Position numbers and translations under genes: made by a program. From contig JAXHUH010000235.1 of NCBI GenBank assembly GCA_034211175.1, positions 56,286 to 120,285 on the forward strand: a stretch of 64,000 nucleotides of DNA. Reading direction: 5' to 3'. Positions 8,953-16,717 of this stretch are shown piece after piece. This DNA comes from JAXHUH01 sp034211175 (GTDB lineage Bacteria > Actinomycetota > Acidimicrobiia > Acidimicrobiales > CAIXPF01). Position 1 is the first letter of the stretch, and each line of letters begins with the position of its first letter. A model generated the notes under the pieces. That model did not search any database. It saw nothing but the letters and a program-made list of their open reading frames with translations, and was not told the origin of the DNA.

Positions 8953-9120
8953 GGCTGGTCCTCACTCGCCCTCGGGCCAAGGGCCCTCCGGACGAGCTGC
9001 GGTCAGCTCCGGCTGGTCCTCACTCGCCCTCGGGCCAAGGGCCCTCCGGACGAGCTGCGGTCAGCTCCAGATGGTCCTCACTCGGGCCAAGGGCCCTCCC
9101 GACCAGCTGCGGTCAGCTTC
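8953..9120. repeat. Tandem array of three 58-bp hairpin-bearing repeats between convergent genes
   Basis: Two perfect 58-bp copies (8953-9010 and 9011-9068) are followed by a diverged 52-bp copy (9069-9120) that lacks six bases. Each full unit carries GAGCTG-CGGT-CAGCTC, a 6-bp stem with a 4-nt loop, plus a GGGC/GCCC pairing around GGGCCAAGGGCCC. The array fills the entire gap between the oxidoreductase stop and the hypB stop, and its last copy reaches into the hypB stop codon. A role as a bidirectional terminator is likely. The exact duplication points to recent copy-number change. Confidence 0.8.
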
Positions 9121-9934
9121 AGGGGTGGGTTGCGAGGGTGGTGAGCCAGTCGTGCCAGGTGTCGAGGCCGGCGCCGGTGCGGGCGCTGAGCTCGATGACC
9201 TCGGCGGTCGGGTTCACGTCGCGGAGGTTGGCCCGGAAGCGGTCCATGTCGACGTCGAGGTGCGGGAGCAGGTCGATCTTGTTGACCAGCACCAGCTCGG
9301 CGGCCCGGAACATCACCGGGTACTTGAGCGGCTTCTCCTCGCCCTCGGTGATCGAGTGGATCATCACCTTGGCGTGCTCGCCGACGTCGAACTCGGCCGG
9401 GCACACCAGGTTGCCCACGTTCTCGATCAGCAGCAGGTCGAGCTCGTCGAGCGGCAGGCGCCCGAGCCCCGACCGCACCATCACCGCGTCGAGGTGGCAC
9501 TCGCCGCCGAACCCGTCGCCCGTGTTGACCAGACTGACCGCGGCGCCGAGGCCCTCGAGCCGCTCGGCGTCGAGGCCGGTGGCGATGTCGCCCTCCAGCA
9601 CGCCGATCCGCAGCCGGGAGGCCAGCTCGGCGATCGTGGCCCGCAGCAACGTCGTCTTGCCGGCCCCCGGCGACGACATCAGGTTCACCGCGGTGACCCC
9701 GGCGGCCGAGAACCGCCGCCGGTTCTCGGACGCCGTGCGGTCGTTCTCCGACAGGATCGACTCGAGCACCTCGACCCGCTGCGTGCCGGTCGCGTAGCCC
9801 GAGTGGTCGCCGACGTCCCGATCGTGCGCGTGGCCGTTCAGGTGCCCGTGATCATGGTCGCCGTGGTCGTGGCCGTCGACCTGACCGTCGTGGGTGTGCT
9901 CGGTGCCGTCGGGGTGGCGGTGGAACCGGCCCAT
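9119..9934 (-). CDS. hypB: Hydrogenase nickel-incorporation GTPase HypB
   Basis: The 271-residue product is the GTPase that delivers nickel, with HypA, to the hydrogenase large subunit. The first about 50 residues are His/Asp-rich (HTHDGQ, HDHGDHDHGHLNGH), a nickel-storage tail seen in many HypB proteins. The G domain shows the P-loop SSPGAGKTT (about residues 86-94), EGDIAT, the ENVGNLVCPAEFD segment with the metal-binding Cys, and NKIDLL (NKxD). It is the last gene of the hydrogenase operon. Its ATG overlaps the hypA stop by one base (TGATG), and its stop lies in the repeat array. Confidence 0.95.
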   Translation of the reverse strand: MGRFHRHPDGTEHTHDGQVDGHDHGDHDHGHLNGHAHDRDVGDHSGYATGTQRVEVLESILSENDRTASENRRRFSAAGVTAVNLMSSPGAGKTTLLRATIAELASRLRIGVLEGDIATGLDAERLEGLGAAVSLVNTGDGFGGECHLDAVMVRSGLGRLPLDELDLLLIENVGNLVCPAEFDVGEHAKVMIHSITEGEEKPLKYPVMFRAAELVLVNKIDLLPHLDVDMDRFRANLRDVNPTAEVIELSARTGAGLDTWHDWLTTLATHP

Positions 9935-10275
9935 CAGATCGCCTCCAGGACGTCGATCGAGGCGACGAGGAACTCGTCGCCGGACTCCAGCACCAGGTCC
10001 CGGCCGTCACACGACGCACACCGAAGGACCGGCTGGTCGAGGGTCGTGCGGGCACCACATGCCCGGCACGCGGCGACCGCCGGCACGTGCTCGATCACCA
10101 GCTCGCACCCGGCGAGGGGCGTGTCGTCGACCGTGAGCCCCCAGCAGTGGTGGAGCGTGTCCGGCACCACCTGGCGGAGATGGCCGATGCGCACCGTCAC
10201 CCGGGCGAGCTCGCGCCCGCCGGCGTGGTCGCGGGCGGTGTCGGCGATCGCCCGGCACAACGACAGCTCGTGCAC
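9934..10275 (-). CDS. hypA: Hydrogenase nickel-incorporation metallochaperone HypA
   Basis: A 113-residue HypA. It starts MHELSLC, where the His2/Glu3 pair is the nickel site. Two CxxC pairs (CRAC in AVAACRACGART and CASC in VLRCASCDGRD) form the structural zinc site. Length matches the family (about 115). HypA passes Ni to HypB and the immature large subunit. GTG start. It is three nucleotides downstream of hypD and overlaps hypB, so it should be translationally coupled. Confidence 0.95.
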   Translation of the reverse strand: MHELSLCRAIADTARDHAGGRELARVTVRIGHLRQVVPDTLHHCWGLTVDDTPLAGCELVIEHVPAVAACRACGARTTLDQPVLRCASCDGRDLVLESGDEFLVASIDVLEAI

Positions 10276-10278
10276 CGC

Positions 10279-11400
10279 TCAGCGCCCCAGGGCCACCGCG
10301 GCGTCGCGGTGGAGGCGGCCGAAGTTGTAGTAGGCGGCGCACGCCCCCTCCGAGGACACCATGCACGTGCCGATCGGCGTCTCGGGCGTGCACGCCGTGC
10401 CGAACACCTTGCACTCCCACGGGCGGATCACGCCCTTGAGCACCTCGCCGCACTGGCACGCCTTCGGGTCGGCCACCCGCACGCCGGGCACGGAGAAGCG
10501 CTCCTCGGCGTCGAGGTGAGCGAGCTCGGGCCGCAGCTTCAGCGCGCTCTGTGCGATGAACCCGAGGCCCCGCCACTCGAAGTGGGGGCGCAGCTCGAAC
10601 GCCTCGGCGATGACCTCGAGTGCCTTGGCGTTGCCGGCCTCGGGGACCGCCCGCGTGTACTGGTTCTCGACCTCGCAGCGACCCTCCCGCAGCTGGGTGA
10701 GCAGCATGGCGATGGCCTGGAGGATGTCGAGCGGCTCGAACCCGGCGGTGACGAGCGGCTTGCCGTAGCGCTCGGGCACGAACCGGTAGGGCCGCTGGCC
10801 GATCACGGTCGACACGTGGCCGGGACCGAGGAACCCGTCGAGGCGCAGGTCGGGCGAGTCGAGGATGGCCCGCAGCGGCGGGACGATCGTGACGTGGTTG
10901 CAGAAGACGCTGAAGTTGGCGACCTCGGCGTCGCGGGCCCGCAGGAGCGTCACCGCGGTCGACGGGGCCGTCGTCTCGAACCCGACCGCGAAGAACACCA
11001 CCTGCCGGTCGGGGTTCTGCTCGGCGATCCGCAGGGCGTCGAGCGGCGAGTAGACGATGCGTACGTCGGCGCCGGCGGCCTTGGCGTCGAGCAGGCTCCG
11101 CTCGGAGCCCGGGACCCGCATCATGTCGCCGAAGCTGGTGAAGATCACCTCGGGACGGGCGGCGATGGCGATGGCGTCGTCGACCCGGCCCATCGGGATG
11201 ACGCACACCGGGCAGCCGGGGCCGTGGATCAGCTCGACGCCGGCGGGGAGGATGTGCTCGATCCCGTGGCGGTAGATGGTGTGGGTGTGGCCGCCGCACA
11301 CCTCCATGAACTTGTACTCGCCGTCGCCGGCGAGCTCGGTGATGTGGGCGAGCACGTCGCGGGCGGCGGCGGGATCTCGGAACTCGTCGACGAAGCGCAT
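10279..11400 (-). CDS. hypD: Hydrogenase maturation protein HypD
   Basis: The 373-residue HypD forms the scaffold with HypC on which the Fe(CN)2CO group is built. The diagnostic motifs are present: the EVCGGHTHTI segment, GPGCPVCVIP, and a C-terminal Cys-rich region (GVRVADPKACQCGEVLKG and ECKVFGTACTPETPIGTCMVS) that ligates the [4Fe-4S] cluster. The frame is open farther upstream into hypE, but MRFVDEFRDPAAAR is the conserved N-terminus, so the ATG at 11400 is chosen. A 19-nt gap separates it from hypE. Confidence 0.95.
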   Translation of the reverse strand: MRFVDEFRDPAAARDVLAHITELAGDGEYKFMEVCGGHTHTIYRHGIEHILPAGVELIHGPGCPVCVIPMGRVDDAIAIAARPEVIFTSFGDMMRVPGSERSLLDAKAAGADVRIVYSPLDALRIAEQNPDRQVVFFAVGFETTAPSTAVTLLRARDAEVANFSVFCNHVTIVPPLRAILDSPDLRLDGFLGPGHVSTVIGQRPYRFVPERYGKPLVTAGFEPLDILQAIAMLLTQLREGRCEVENQYTRAVPEAGNAKALEVIAEAFELRPHFEWRGLGFIAQSALKLRPELAHLDAEERFSVPGVRVADPKACQCGEVLKGVIRPWECKVFGTACTPETPIGTCMVSSEGACAAYYNFGRLHRDAAVALGR

Positions 11401-11419
11401 GGGTCTCCCGGGTTCGCGA

Positions 11420-12535
11420 TCAGCAGATGCGGGGCAGCGGGTCGCCGACGAGCGTGTCGACGATGCGGGTGCCCCCGAGGGCGGTGACGGCGACGACGAT
11501 GCCGGGCGGTTCGGCCCGGATCTCGCCGATGCGGACGGCGTCGCAGCCGTGCGGGTGGGCGCGCATGGCGTCGAGCGCGGCGTCGGCCCGATCGCCGGGG
11601 ACGACGGCGACGAGGCGGCCCTCGTTGGCCACGTACAGGGGGTCGATGCCGAGCAGCTCGCAGGCACTGGCCACCGGGCGGCGCACCGGCACGGCGGCCT
11701 CCTCGATCACGACGGTCAGGTCGGTGTCGCCGGCCAGCTCGTTGCACACGGTCCCCACCCCACCCCGGGTGGCGTCGCGCAGCCACCGGGTGTCGGGGAC
11801 GGCGTCGAGGAGGGCCTCGACGAGCCCGTGGAGCGGGGCGGTGTCGGAGGCGACGTCGGCGTCGACGGCCAGGTCACCCCGGGCCAGCATCACCGCGATG
11901 CCGTGCTCGGCGATGGGGCCCGACACGAGCACGGCGTCGCCGACCTCGACCCGGTCGGCGCCGAGCACCCGGCCGTCGGGGATCGCACCGACGCCCGACG
12001 ACGTGACGTAGAGCCCGTCGGCCGCGCCCCGGTGCACGACCTTGGTGTCGCCGCACACGATGGGCACGCCGGCGGAGGCTGCGGCCTCGGCCATGTCGGC
12101 GACGACGTCGCGCAACGTGGCGATGGCCAGGCCCTCCTCGATCACGAACGCCACCGACAGGCCCTGGGGCCGGGCGCCGACCATGGCCAGGTCGTTGATC
12201 GTGCCGTGTACCGCGAGGTGGCCGATCGAGCCGCCGGGGAACCGGATCGGCTGGACCACGTACGAGTCGGTCGACAGGGCGAGGCGCCCGGTGCCGGCCG
12301 CGGTGAGGACGGCGGCGTCGTCCTGGTGCCCGGCGACACCGTCGGGATGGAACGCGGGCAGGAAGACGGCCTCGAGCAGGGCGGCCGACGACTTGCCGCC
12401 GGCGCCGTGGGCCAGGGTCACGTGCTCGTCGCGCAGGCGGGGCGCCCGGCGGCGGAACGCCTCGATCCGGTCGAACACGTCGGCCTGCGCGGCGCCCTCG
12501 ACGGTGTGCACGTCGCGGCTCATCTGGCGGCTCAT
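11420..12535 (-). CDS. hypE: Hydrogenase maturation protein HypE
   Basis: A 371-residue PurM-like ATPase that dehydrates the carbamoyl group on its own C-terminal cysteine to thiocyanate, the source of the active-site CN ligands. LAHGAGGKSS is the ATP-binding loop, and the protein ends in PRIC with the essential terminal Cys. I took the first Met of MSRQMSRDVHTVEG at 12535 because it overlaps the preceding stop as ATGA. The second Met at 12523 is also possible. Confidence 0.95.
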   Translation of the reverse strand: MSRQMSRDVHTVEGAAQADVFDRIEAFRRRAPRLRDEHVTLAHGAGGKSSAALLEAVFLPAFHPDGVAGHQDDAAVLTAAGTGRLALSTDSYVVQPIRFPGGSIGHLAVHGTINDLAMVGARPQGLSVAFVIEEGLAIATLRDVVADMAEAAASAGVPIVCGDTKVVHRGAADGLYVTSSGVGAIPDGRVLGADRVEVGDAVLVSGPIAEHGIAVMLARGDLAVDADVASDTAPLHGLVEALLDAVPDTRWLRDATRGGVGTVCNELAGDTDLTVVIEEAAVPVRRPVASACELLGIDPLYVANEGRLVAVVPGDRADAALDAMRAHPHGCDAVRIGEIRAEPPGIVVAVTALGGTRIVDTLVGDPLPRIC

Positions 12536-13230
12536 GTGGCGGCTCCTCCCCCGTCGCCGTCCCCCAGCGCATCCTGCACCCCACGGTGGAGCGCCGCCAG
12601 CACCGCGTCCTGGGCCTCCTGGATGCGGTGCACGCTGTCGGAGCCGACGACCAGGCAGTGGTCGAGCCCGGCCGTGGTCATCGCGCCGCCGTCGTAGCCG
12701 CTGAGGCCGACGGTGAGCAGCCCCCGCCGGCGGGCCTCGGCGAACGCGGCGAGCACGTTGGCCGAGCCGCCGCTGGTCGAGATCCCGAGGGCGACGTCGC
12801 CGGCCCGACCGTGGGCGATGAGCTGGCGGGCGAACACGAGCTCGAAGCCGACGTCGTTGGCCAGCGCGGTCAGCACCGCCCGGTCGGCGACGAGGCTGGC
12901 CGCCGCGATCGCGGGGCCCGAGCTGGGGCGACGGAACCGGGCGACGGCCGCATCGGCGTCGGTCGAGCTGCCGCCGTTGCCGAAGCACCAGATCCGCCCA
13001 CCCTTGACGACCCGCACCGCCATGGCGACGGCCGCCGCCGAGATCGCCGGCCGGCAACGCTGCAGCGTGTCGGCCCGGGTCGCCCGGCTCGTGGCGATCT
13101 TGGCCGCGGCCGAGCGGGTGAGGTCGGCGAGCAGCTCGGCGCGCTCGGCGCGGCGACGGTCCGGATCGTCGGCGTCGTGGTCGTGGTCGTCGAGGAACGG
13201 GTACAGGAAGCCGGTCGGCTCGGCGCTCAC
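12532..13230 (-). CDS. SIS-domain protein (phosphoheptose isomerase GmhA-like)
   Basis: A 232-residue sugar isomerase domain protein. WCFGNGGSSTDADA and LGISTSGGSANV are the phosphate-binding SIS motifs of sedoheptulose-7-phosphate isomerase (GmhA). An unrelated His/Asp-rich N-terminus (FLDDHDHDADD) precedes the fold. GmhA-like proteins recur in actinobacterial hydrogenase operons, and here the gene sits between two hyp genes with 4-nt overlaps on both sides. A role in hydrogenase maturation, possibly in carbon ligand supply, is inference; ordinary heptose metabolism is unlikely in this context. Confidence 0.8.
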   Translation of the reverse strand: MSAEPTGFLYPFLDDHDHDADDPDRRRAERAELLADLTRSAAAKIATSRATRADTLQRCRPAISAAAVAMAVRVVKGGRIWCFGNGGSSTDADAAVARFRRPSSGPAIAAASLVADRAVLTALANDVGFELVFARQLIAHGRAGDVALGISTSGGSANVLAAFAEARRRGLLTVGLSGYDGGAMTTAGLDHCLVVGSDSVHRIQEAQDAVLAALHRGVQDALGDGDGGGAAT

Positions 13231-13979
13231 GACGTGGGCCCGGGTACGGGGTCGAGCGGGGCGCCCACGGCGAGCCCGGCGTGGACGAGGAGCAGGTCGC
13301 CCGGTGCCACGGCGGCGACGATCGAGGTGTCGACCTGCTCGCGGCGGCCCTCCGCGAGCACGATCGCGGTCGCCTCGTCGAGCACCGACACGACCTCGAC
13401 GAGGCGGGCCTCGTCGGAGCAGGTGATGCACACGTCGTCGGCCGTTCCTGCGGTCCCGGTGGTCCCGGCTCGGCCGTCCTGGTCCGTCGGGACGATGCCG
13501 TGCTCGAGGACGACCTGGGTGAGCTCCCACAGCAGGTGGTACGCCATCACCGCGTCGGCCTCGTTCTCCGGCAGGCGGGCGACGTGGTCGGCCACGCCCG
13601 GCGGTGGCGCCGTGCCCCAGCAGAGGAGCACGGTGTCGGTCCCCCACGGTCGCCCGCGCCGCATCACGTCGACCAGCACGGGATCGTCGCCGGCACCGAC
13701 CCCGACGACGACGTCGCCGGGGCGAACCGAGAGCCGCAGCGCCCCGAGGAGGTCGACCGGGTCCTCGACCGCGGTCGCCGGCAGTGACCGGGTACCGACG
13801 ATCACCGGGTGCACGAACTCGACAGCGATGTGGCGGGCGTGGTGGGTGGCGCCGGGGGCGACGGCCCACAGCGACCCGCCGGCCGCGAACGCGCCGGCCA
13901 CGGTCGCCGCCGCGGCGGCGATGGCGTCGGCCAACGCCTCGTCCCCCGGACGGGCGGCGAACGACTCCGCCACGCTCAT
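13227..13979 (-). CDS. SIS-like domain fused to a HypC/HupF-type domain
   Basis: The 250-residue product has an N-terminal SIS-like fold (about residues 1-165, with GSLWAVAPGATHHARHIAVE and SVRPGDVVVGVGAGD). Its C-terminal part (about 180-250) resembles the HypC/HupF hydrogenase chaperone: ADDVCITCSDEARLVEV, then VAPGDLLLVHAGLAVG, which mirrors the HypC ending VGEYVIVHVGFAL. The Cys residues in CITC would take the place of HypC Cys2, which contacts HypD and the iron. It follows a conventional hypC by a 4-nt ATGA overlap and precedes the GmhA-like gene by a GTGA overlap. Probable role: a second chaperone in large-subunit maturation. Confidence 0.75.
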   Translation of the reverse strand: MSVAESFAARPGDEALADAIAAAAATVAGAFAAGGSLWAVAPGATHHARHIAVEFVHPVIVGTRSLPATAVEDPVDLLGALRLSVRPGDVVVGVGAGDDPVLVDVMRRGRPWGTDTVLLCWGTAPPPGVADHVARLPENEADAVMAYHLLWELTQVVLEHGIVPTDQDGRAGTTGTAGTADDVCITCSDEARLVEVVSVLDEATAIVLAEGRREQVDTSIVAAVAPGDLLLVHAGLAVGAPLDPVPGPTS

Positions 13980-14263
13980 GTACCGATTCCGGGGGCGCCG
14001 GGCGTCGTGGTCGCGGGGTCGGGGCCGAGCTCCTCCTCGAGGAGCCCGAGGTCGCGGAACATCTGCAGCGTCTCCAGCGCCTGTTCCTCGTCGACCCGGG
14101 CGAGGGCGAAGCCGACGTGGACGATCACGTACTCGCCGACGGCGATGTCGGGCACCGAGGCGAAGCAGACCTCGCGGCGGGTGCCGTCGAAGTCGACGAT
14201 GCCGAGGGGGACGGGTCCGTCGGTGTCGAGCTCGACGACCAGGCCGGGCACGGCGAGGCACAT
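13976..14263 (-). CDS. hypC: Hydrogenase assembly chaperone HypC
   Basis: A 95-residue HypC with the canonical N-terminus MCLAVPG, whose Cys2 binds the Fe(CN)2CO precursor and the large subunit. The beta-barrel core ends VGEYVIVHVGFALARVDEEQA. The C-terminal tail (about 15 residues rich in Pro/Thr/Gly) is longer than usual. It lies three nucleotides after hypF and overlaps the SIS-HypC gene. Confidence 0.95.
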   Translation of the reverse strand: MCLAVPGLVVELDTDGPVPLGIVDFDGTRREVCFASVPDIAVGEYVIVHVGFALARVDEEQALETLQMFRDLGLLEEELGPDPATTTPGAPGIGT

Positions 14264-14266
14264 GGT

Positions 14267-16717
14267 TCAACGCTCCTCGTGGAGTCGACGGGTTTGGCGG
14301 GCTGCGACGACCGCGGCCTGGCCGAGGGCGATCGCGCCGTCGTTCGGTGGCACCAGCCGGTGGGTCAGGACCCGGAAGCCGGCGGCGACCAGCCGCCGGC
14401 GGGCGGCGGCGAGCAGCAGGGGGTTCTGGAAGACACCCCCGGTGAGCCCGACGGTCCTGGTGACGGTGCCTGTGCCGGTGCCTGCCGAGGCGGCACGGGC
14501 CGCGGTCACGATCGCGTCGGCGACCGCGTCGTGGAACCCGGCGGCGATGTCGGTGGCCGGCAGACCGTTGCGGACGTCGTCGGCGATGGCCGCGATCACG
14601 GGACCGGGATCGAGTGCGGCGGGCCGACCGGCATCACCATCGGACCAGCCGAACCGGTAGCGGCCGGCGTCGGCACGGCCCCGGGCGGCGAGGGCCTCGA
14701 GCAGCATCGGGGCCTGGGCCTCGTAGGACGAGGTGTGGCACACGCCGACGAGCGAGGCGACGGCGTCGAACAGCCGGCCGATGCTCGAGGTCGGGACGCA
14801 GCCGACGTCGTGGGCGAGCTGGTGGGCGACGGTGGCGCGCTCGTCCTCGTCGCACGCGGCGACCGGGGGCAGGGCCCGGTCCCACTCGACGCCGGCGGCC
14901 CACAGGTGGGCCAGCGCGCACCGGGCCGGACGGCGGACCGCGGCGTCACCGCCGGGCAGCGGCACCGTCGCCAGGTGCGCGACCCGCTCGACGTGCCCGT
15001 AGCCGCCGACCAGCACCTCACCGCCCCAGATCGTGGCGTCGGTGCCGTAGCCGGTGCCGTCGAACACGATGCCGATGGCCGTGGCATCGAGCGGTTCGTC
15101 GTGCTCGGCGAGCAGGGCCGCGAGGTGGGCGTGGTGGTGCTGCACCGCCTCGATCGGCACGGTCGCGGTGCGCTCGGCCCAGGCGGTGGTGTGGTAGCCG
15201 GGGTGGAGGTCGACCGCAACGGCCTCCGGGGTGACGTCGTACAGGTCGCGCAGCTGGGCGACCGACCGCTCGAACGCGACCAGCGTCTCGACGCTGCCCA
15301 TGTCGCCGAGGTGCTGGCTCAGCCAGGCGTCGCGCCCCCGGGCCACGCAGAACGTGTTCTTCAGCTCGCCGCCGACCGCGAGCAGCGGCGGCGCCTCCGC
15401 CGGCAATCGGACGGGCAGCGGCGTGAACCCCCGGGACCGCCGCACCGGGATCACCTCGGCGGCGGTCCCCCCGTCGTGCACGGCGTCCACGTCCGGCGCG
15501 GCGTCCACGTCCGGCGCGGCGTCCACGTCCGGCCCCGGCGCGACGAGCCGGACGATCGAGTCGTCGCACGGCACGTGGATGGGCCGGTCGTGGACCACGA
15601 ACGCGTCGGCGAGCCCGGCGAGGCGTCGGCGGGCGTCGTCGTCGCGGTGGCAGATCGGCTCGTCGGTCAGGTTGCCGCTGGTCATCACCAGCGGCCCGGG
15701 CACGGGGGCGTCCTCGCCGGGCACGGGCGCGAACAGCAGGTGATGGAGCGGTGCGTACGGCAGCATCACGCCGACCAGCGGGTTGCCGGGCGCGACGGCC
15801 GCCGCCAGCGGGCCGTCGGCCCGGGCCGGGAGCAGGACGATCGGCCGCTCCGGCGCCGTCAGCTGCGCCGCTGCGGCGGGTGGCACGTGGGCGATTCGGC
15901 GGGCGGCGTCGAGGCCGGCGACCATGACCGCGAACGGCCGGGCCGGCCGGTGCTTGCGCTCCCGGAGCCGGGCCACCGCATGCTCGGAGGTGGCATCACA
16001 CGCGAGGTGGTACCCGCCGACACCCTTCACCGCCACGGTCGCACCGTCGGCCAGGAGGCGCTGGGCCGCGGCGATCGCGGCGTCGGTACCGTCGACCCGT
16101 CCCCCGGTGGCCTGCTCGAGCCACAGGCGGGGCCCGCACGCCGGGCAGGCGAGCGGTTGGGCGTGGAACCGGCGGTCGGCGGGATCGGTGTACTGGGCGG
16201 CGCAGGCCGGGCACAGCGCGAAGGGCGCCATCGTCGTCGACGGGCGGTCGTAGGGCAGCGCCGTCGTGATCGTGAACCGGGGCCCGCAGTTCGTGCACGT
16301 GATGAACGGGTAGCGGAAGCGGCGGTCGGCCGGGTCGAACAGCTCGGCCACGCAGTCGTCGCACACGGCGACGTCGGGTGCGACCCATGTCGCGGCGGAG
16401 CCGGTGACGCGGCTCTCGACGATGCGGAACGCCTGCGCCCGGTCGGCCGGCTCGACGGCGGCGCCCTCCTCGACCTGCACGACCTCCTCGACCCGGGCGA
16501 GCGGCGGTGCCTCGGCGACCAGCGCGGCGGCGAAGCGGTCGAGCGCCTCGGCCGGCCCCTCGACCTCGATGAACACGCCGTCGACATCGTTGCCGACCAC
16601 ACCGCCGAGCTCGAAGCGGGCGGCGAGGCGGTGGACGAACGGGCGGAACCCCACCCCCTGGACGAGGCCGCGCACCCGCAGGCGGCGGCGGGCGCACGGG
16701 GCCGCGGCGGTGCTCAT
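14267..16717 (-). CDS. hypF: Carbamoyltransferase HypF
   Basis: The 816-residue HypF makes carbamoyl-adenylate from carbamoyl phosphate and ATP and transfers the carbamoyl to HypE. In order: an acylphosphatase domain (VRGLVQGVGFRPFVHRLA, about 11-28); two zinc-finger pairs (CDDC...CTNC and CPAC...CPAC, about 110-180); a YrdC/Sua5-like domain (KGVGGYHLACDA onward, about 205-400); and a Kae1-like domain with the metal-binding HHHAH motif. An in-frame triplicated PDVDAA insertion lies in the middle. The frame is open further upstream, but MSTAAAPCARRRLRVRG starts at 16717 and overlaps the NHL gene stop. Confidence 0.95.
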   Translation of the reverse strand: MSTAAAPCARRRLRVRGLVQGVGFRPFVHRLAARFELGGVVGNDVDGVFIEVEGPAEALDRFAAALVAEAPPLARVEEVVQVEEGAAVEPADRAQAFRIVESRVTGSAATWVAPDVAVCDDCVAELFDPADRRFRYPFITCTNCGPRFTITTALPYDRPSTTMAPFALCPACAAQYTDPADRRFHAQPLACPACGPRLWLEQATGGRVDGTDAAIAAAQRLLADGATVAVKGVGGYHLACDATSEHAVARLRERKHRPARPFAVMVAGLDAARRIAHVPPAAAAQLTAPERPIVLLPARADGPLAAAVAPGNPLVGVMLPYAPLHHLLFAPVPGEDAPVPGPLVMTSGNLTDEPICHRDDDARRRLAGLADAFVVHDRPIHVPCDDSIVRLVAPGPDVDAAPDVDAAPDVDAVHDGGTAAEVIPVRRSRGFTPLPVRLPAEAPPLLAVGGELKNTFCVARGRDAWLSQHLGDMGSVETLVAFERSVAQLRDLYDVTPEAVAVDLHPGYHTTAWAERTATVPIEAVQHHHAHLAALLAEHDEPLDATAIGIVFDGTGYGTDATIWGGEVLVGGYGHVERVAHLATVPLPGGDAAVRRPARCALAHLWAAGVEWDRALPPVAACDEDERATVAHQLAHDVGCVPTSSIGRLFDAVASLVGVCHTSSYEAQAPMLLEALAARGRADAGRYRFGWSDGDAGRPAALDPGPVIAAIADDVRNGLPATDIAAGFHDAVADAIVTAARAASAGTGTGTVTRTVGLTGGVFQNPLLLAAARRRLVAAGFRVLTHRLVPPNDGAIALGQAAVVAARQTRRLHEER
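15482..15535. repeat. Three 18-bp tandem repeats inside hypF
   Basis: The unit GGCGTCCACGTCCGGCGC occurs at 15482-15499 and 15500-15517, with a one-base variant at 15518-15535. It keeps the hypF frame and encodes PDVDAA repeated. It appears to be a replication-slippage expansion in a loop within the Sua5-like region. Confidence 0.8.

Noticed and set aside
8953..9120. CRISPR-like array
   Set aside because: The units are contiguous 58-bp tandem copies without unique spacers, and no cas genes are present.
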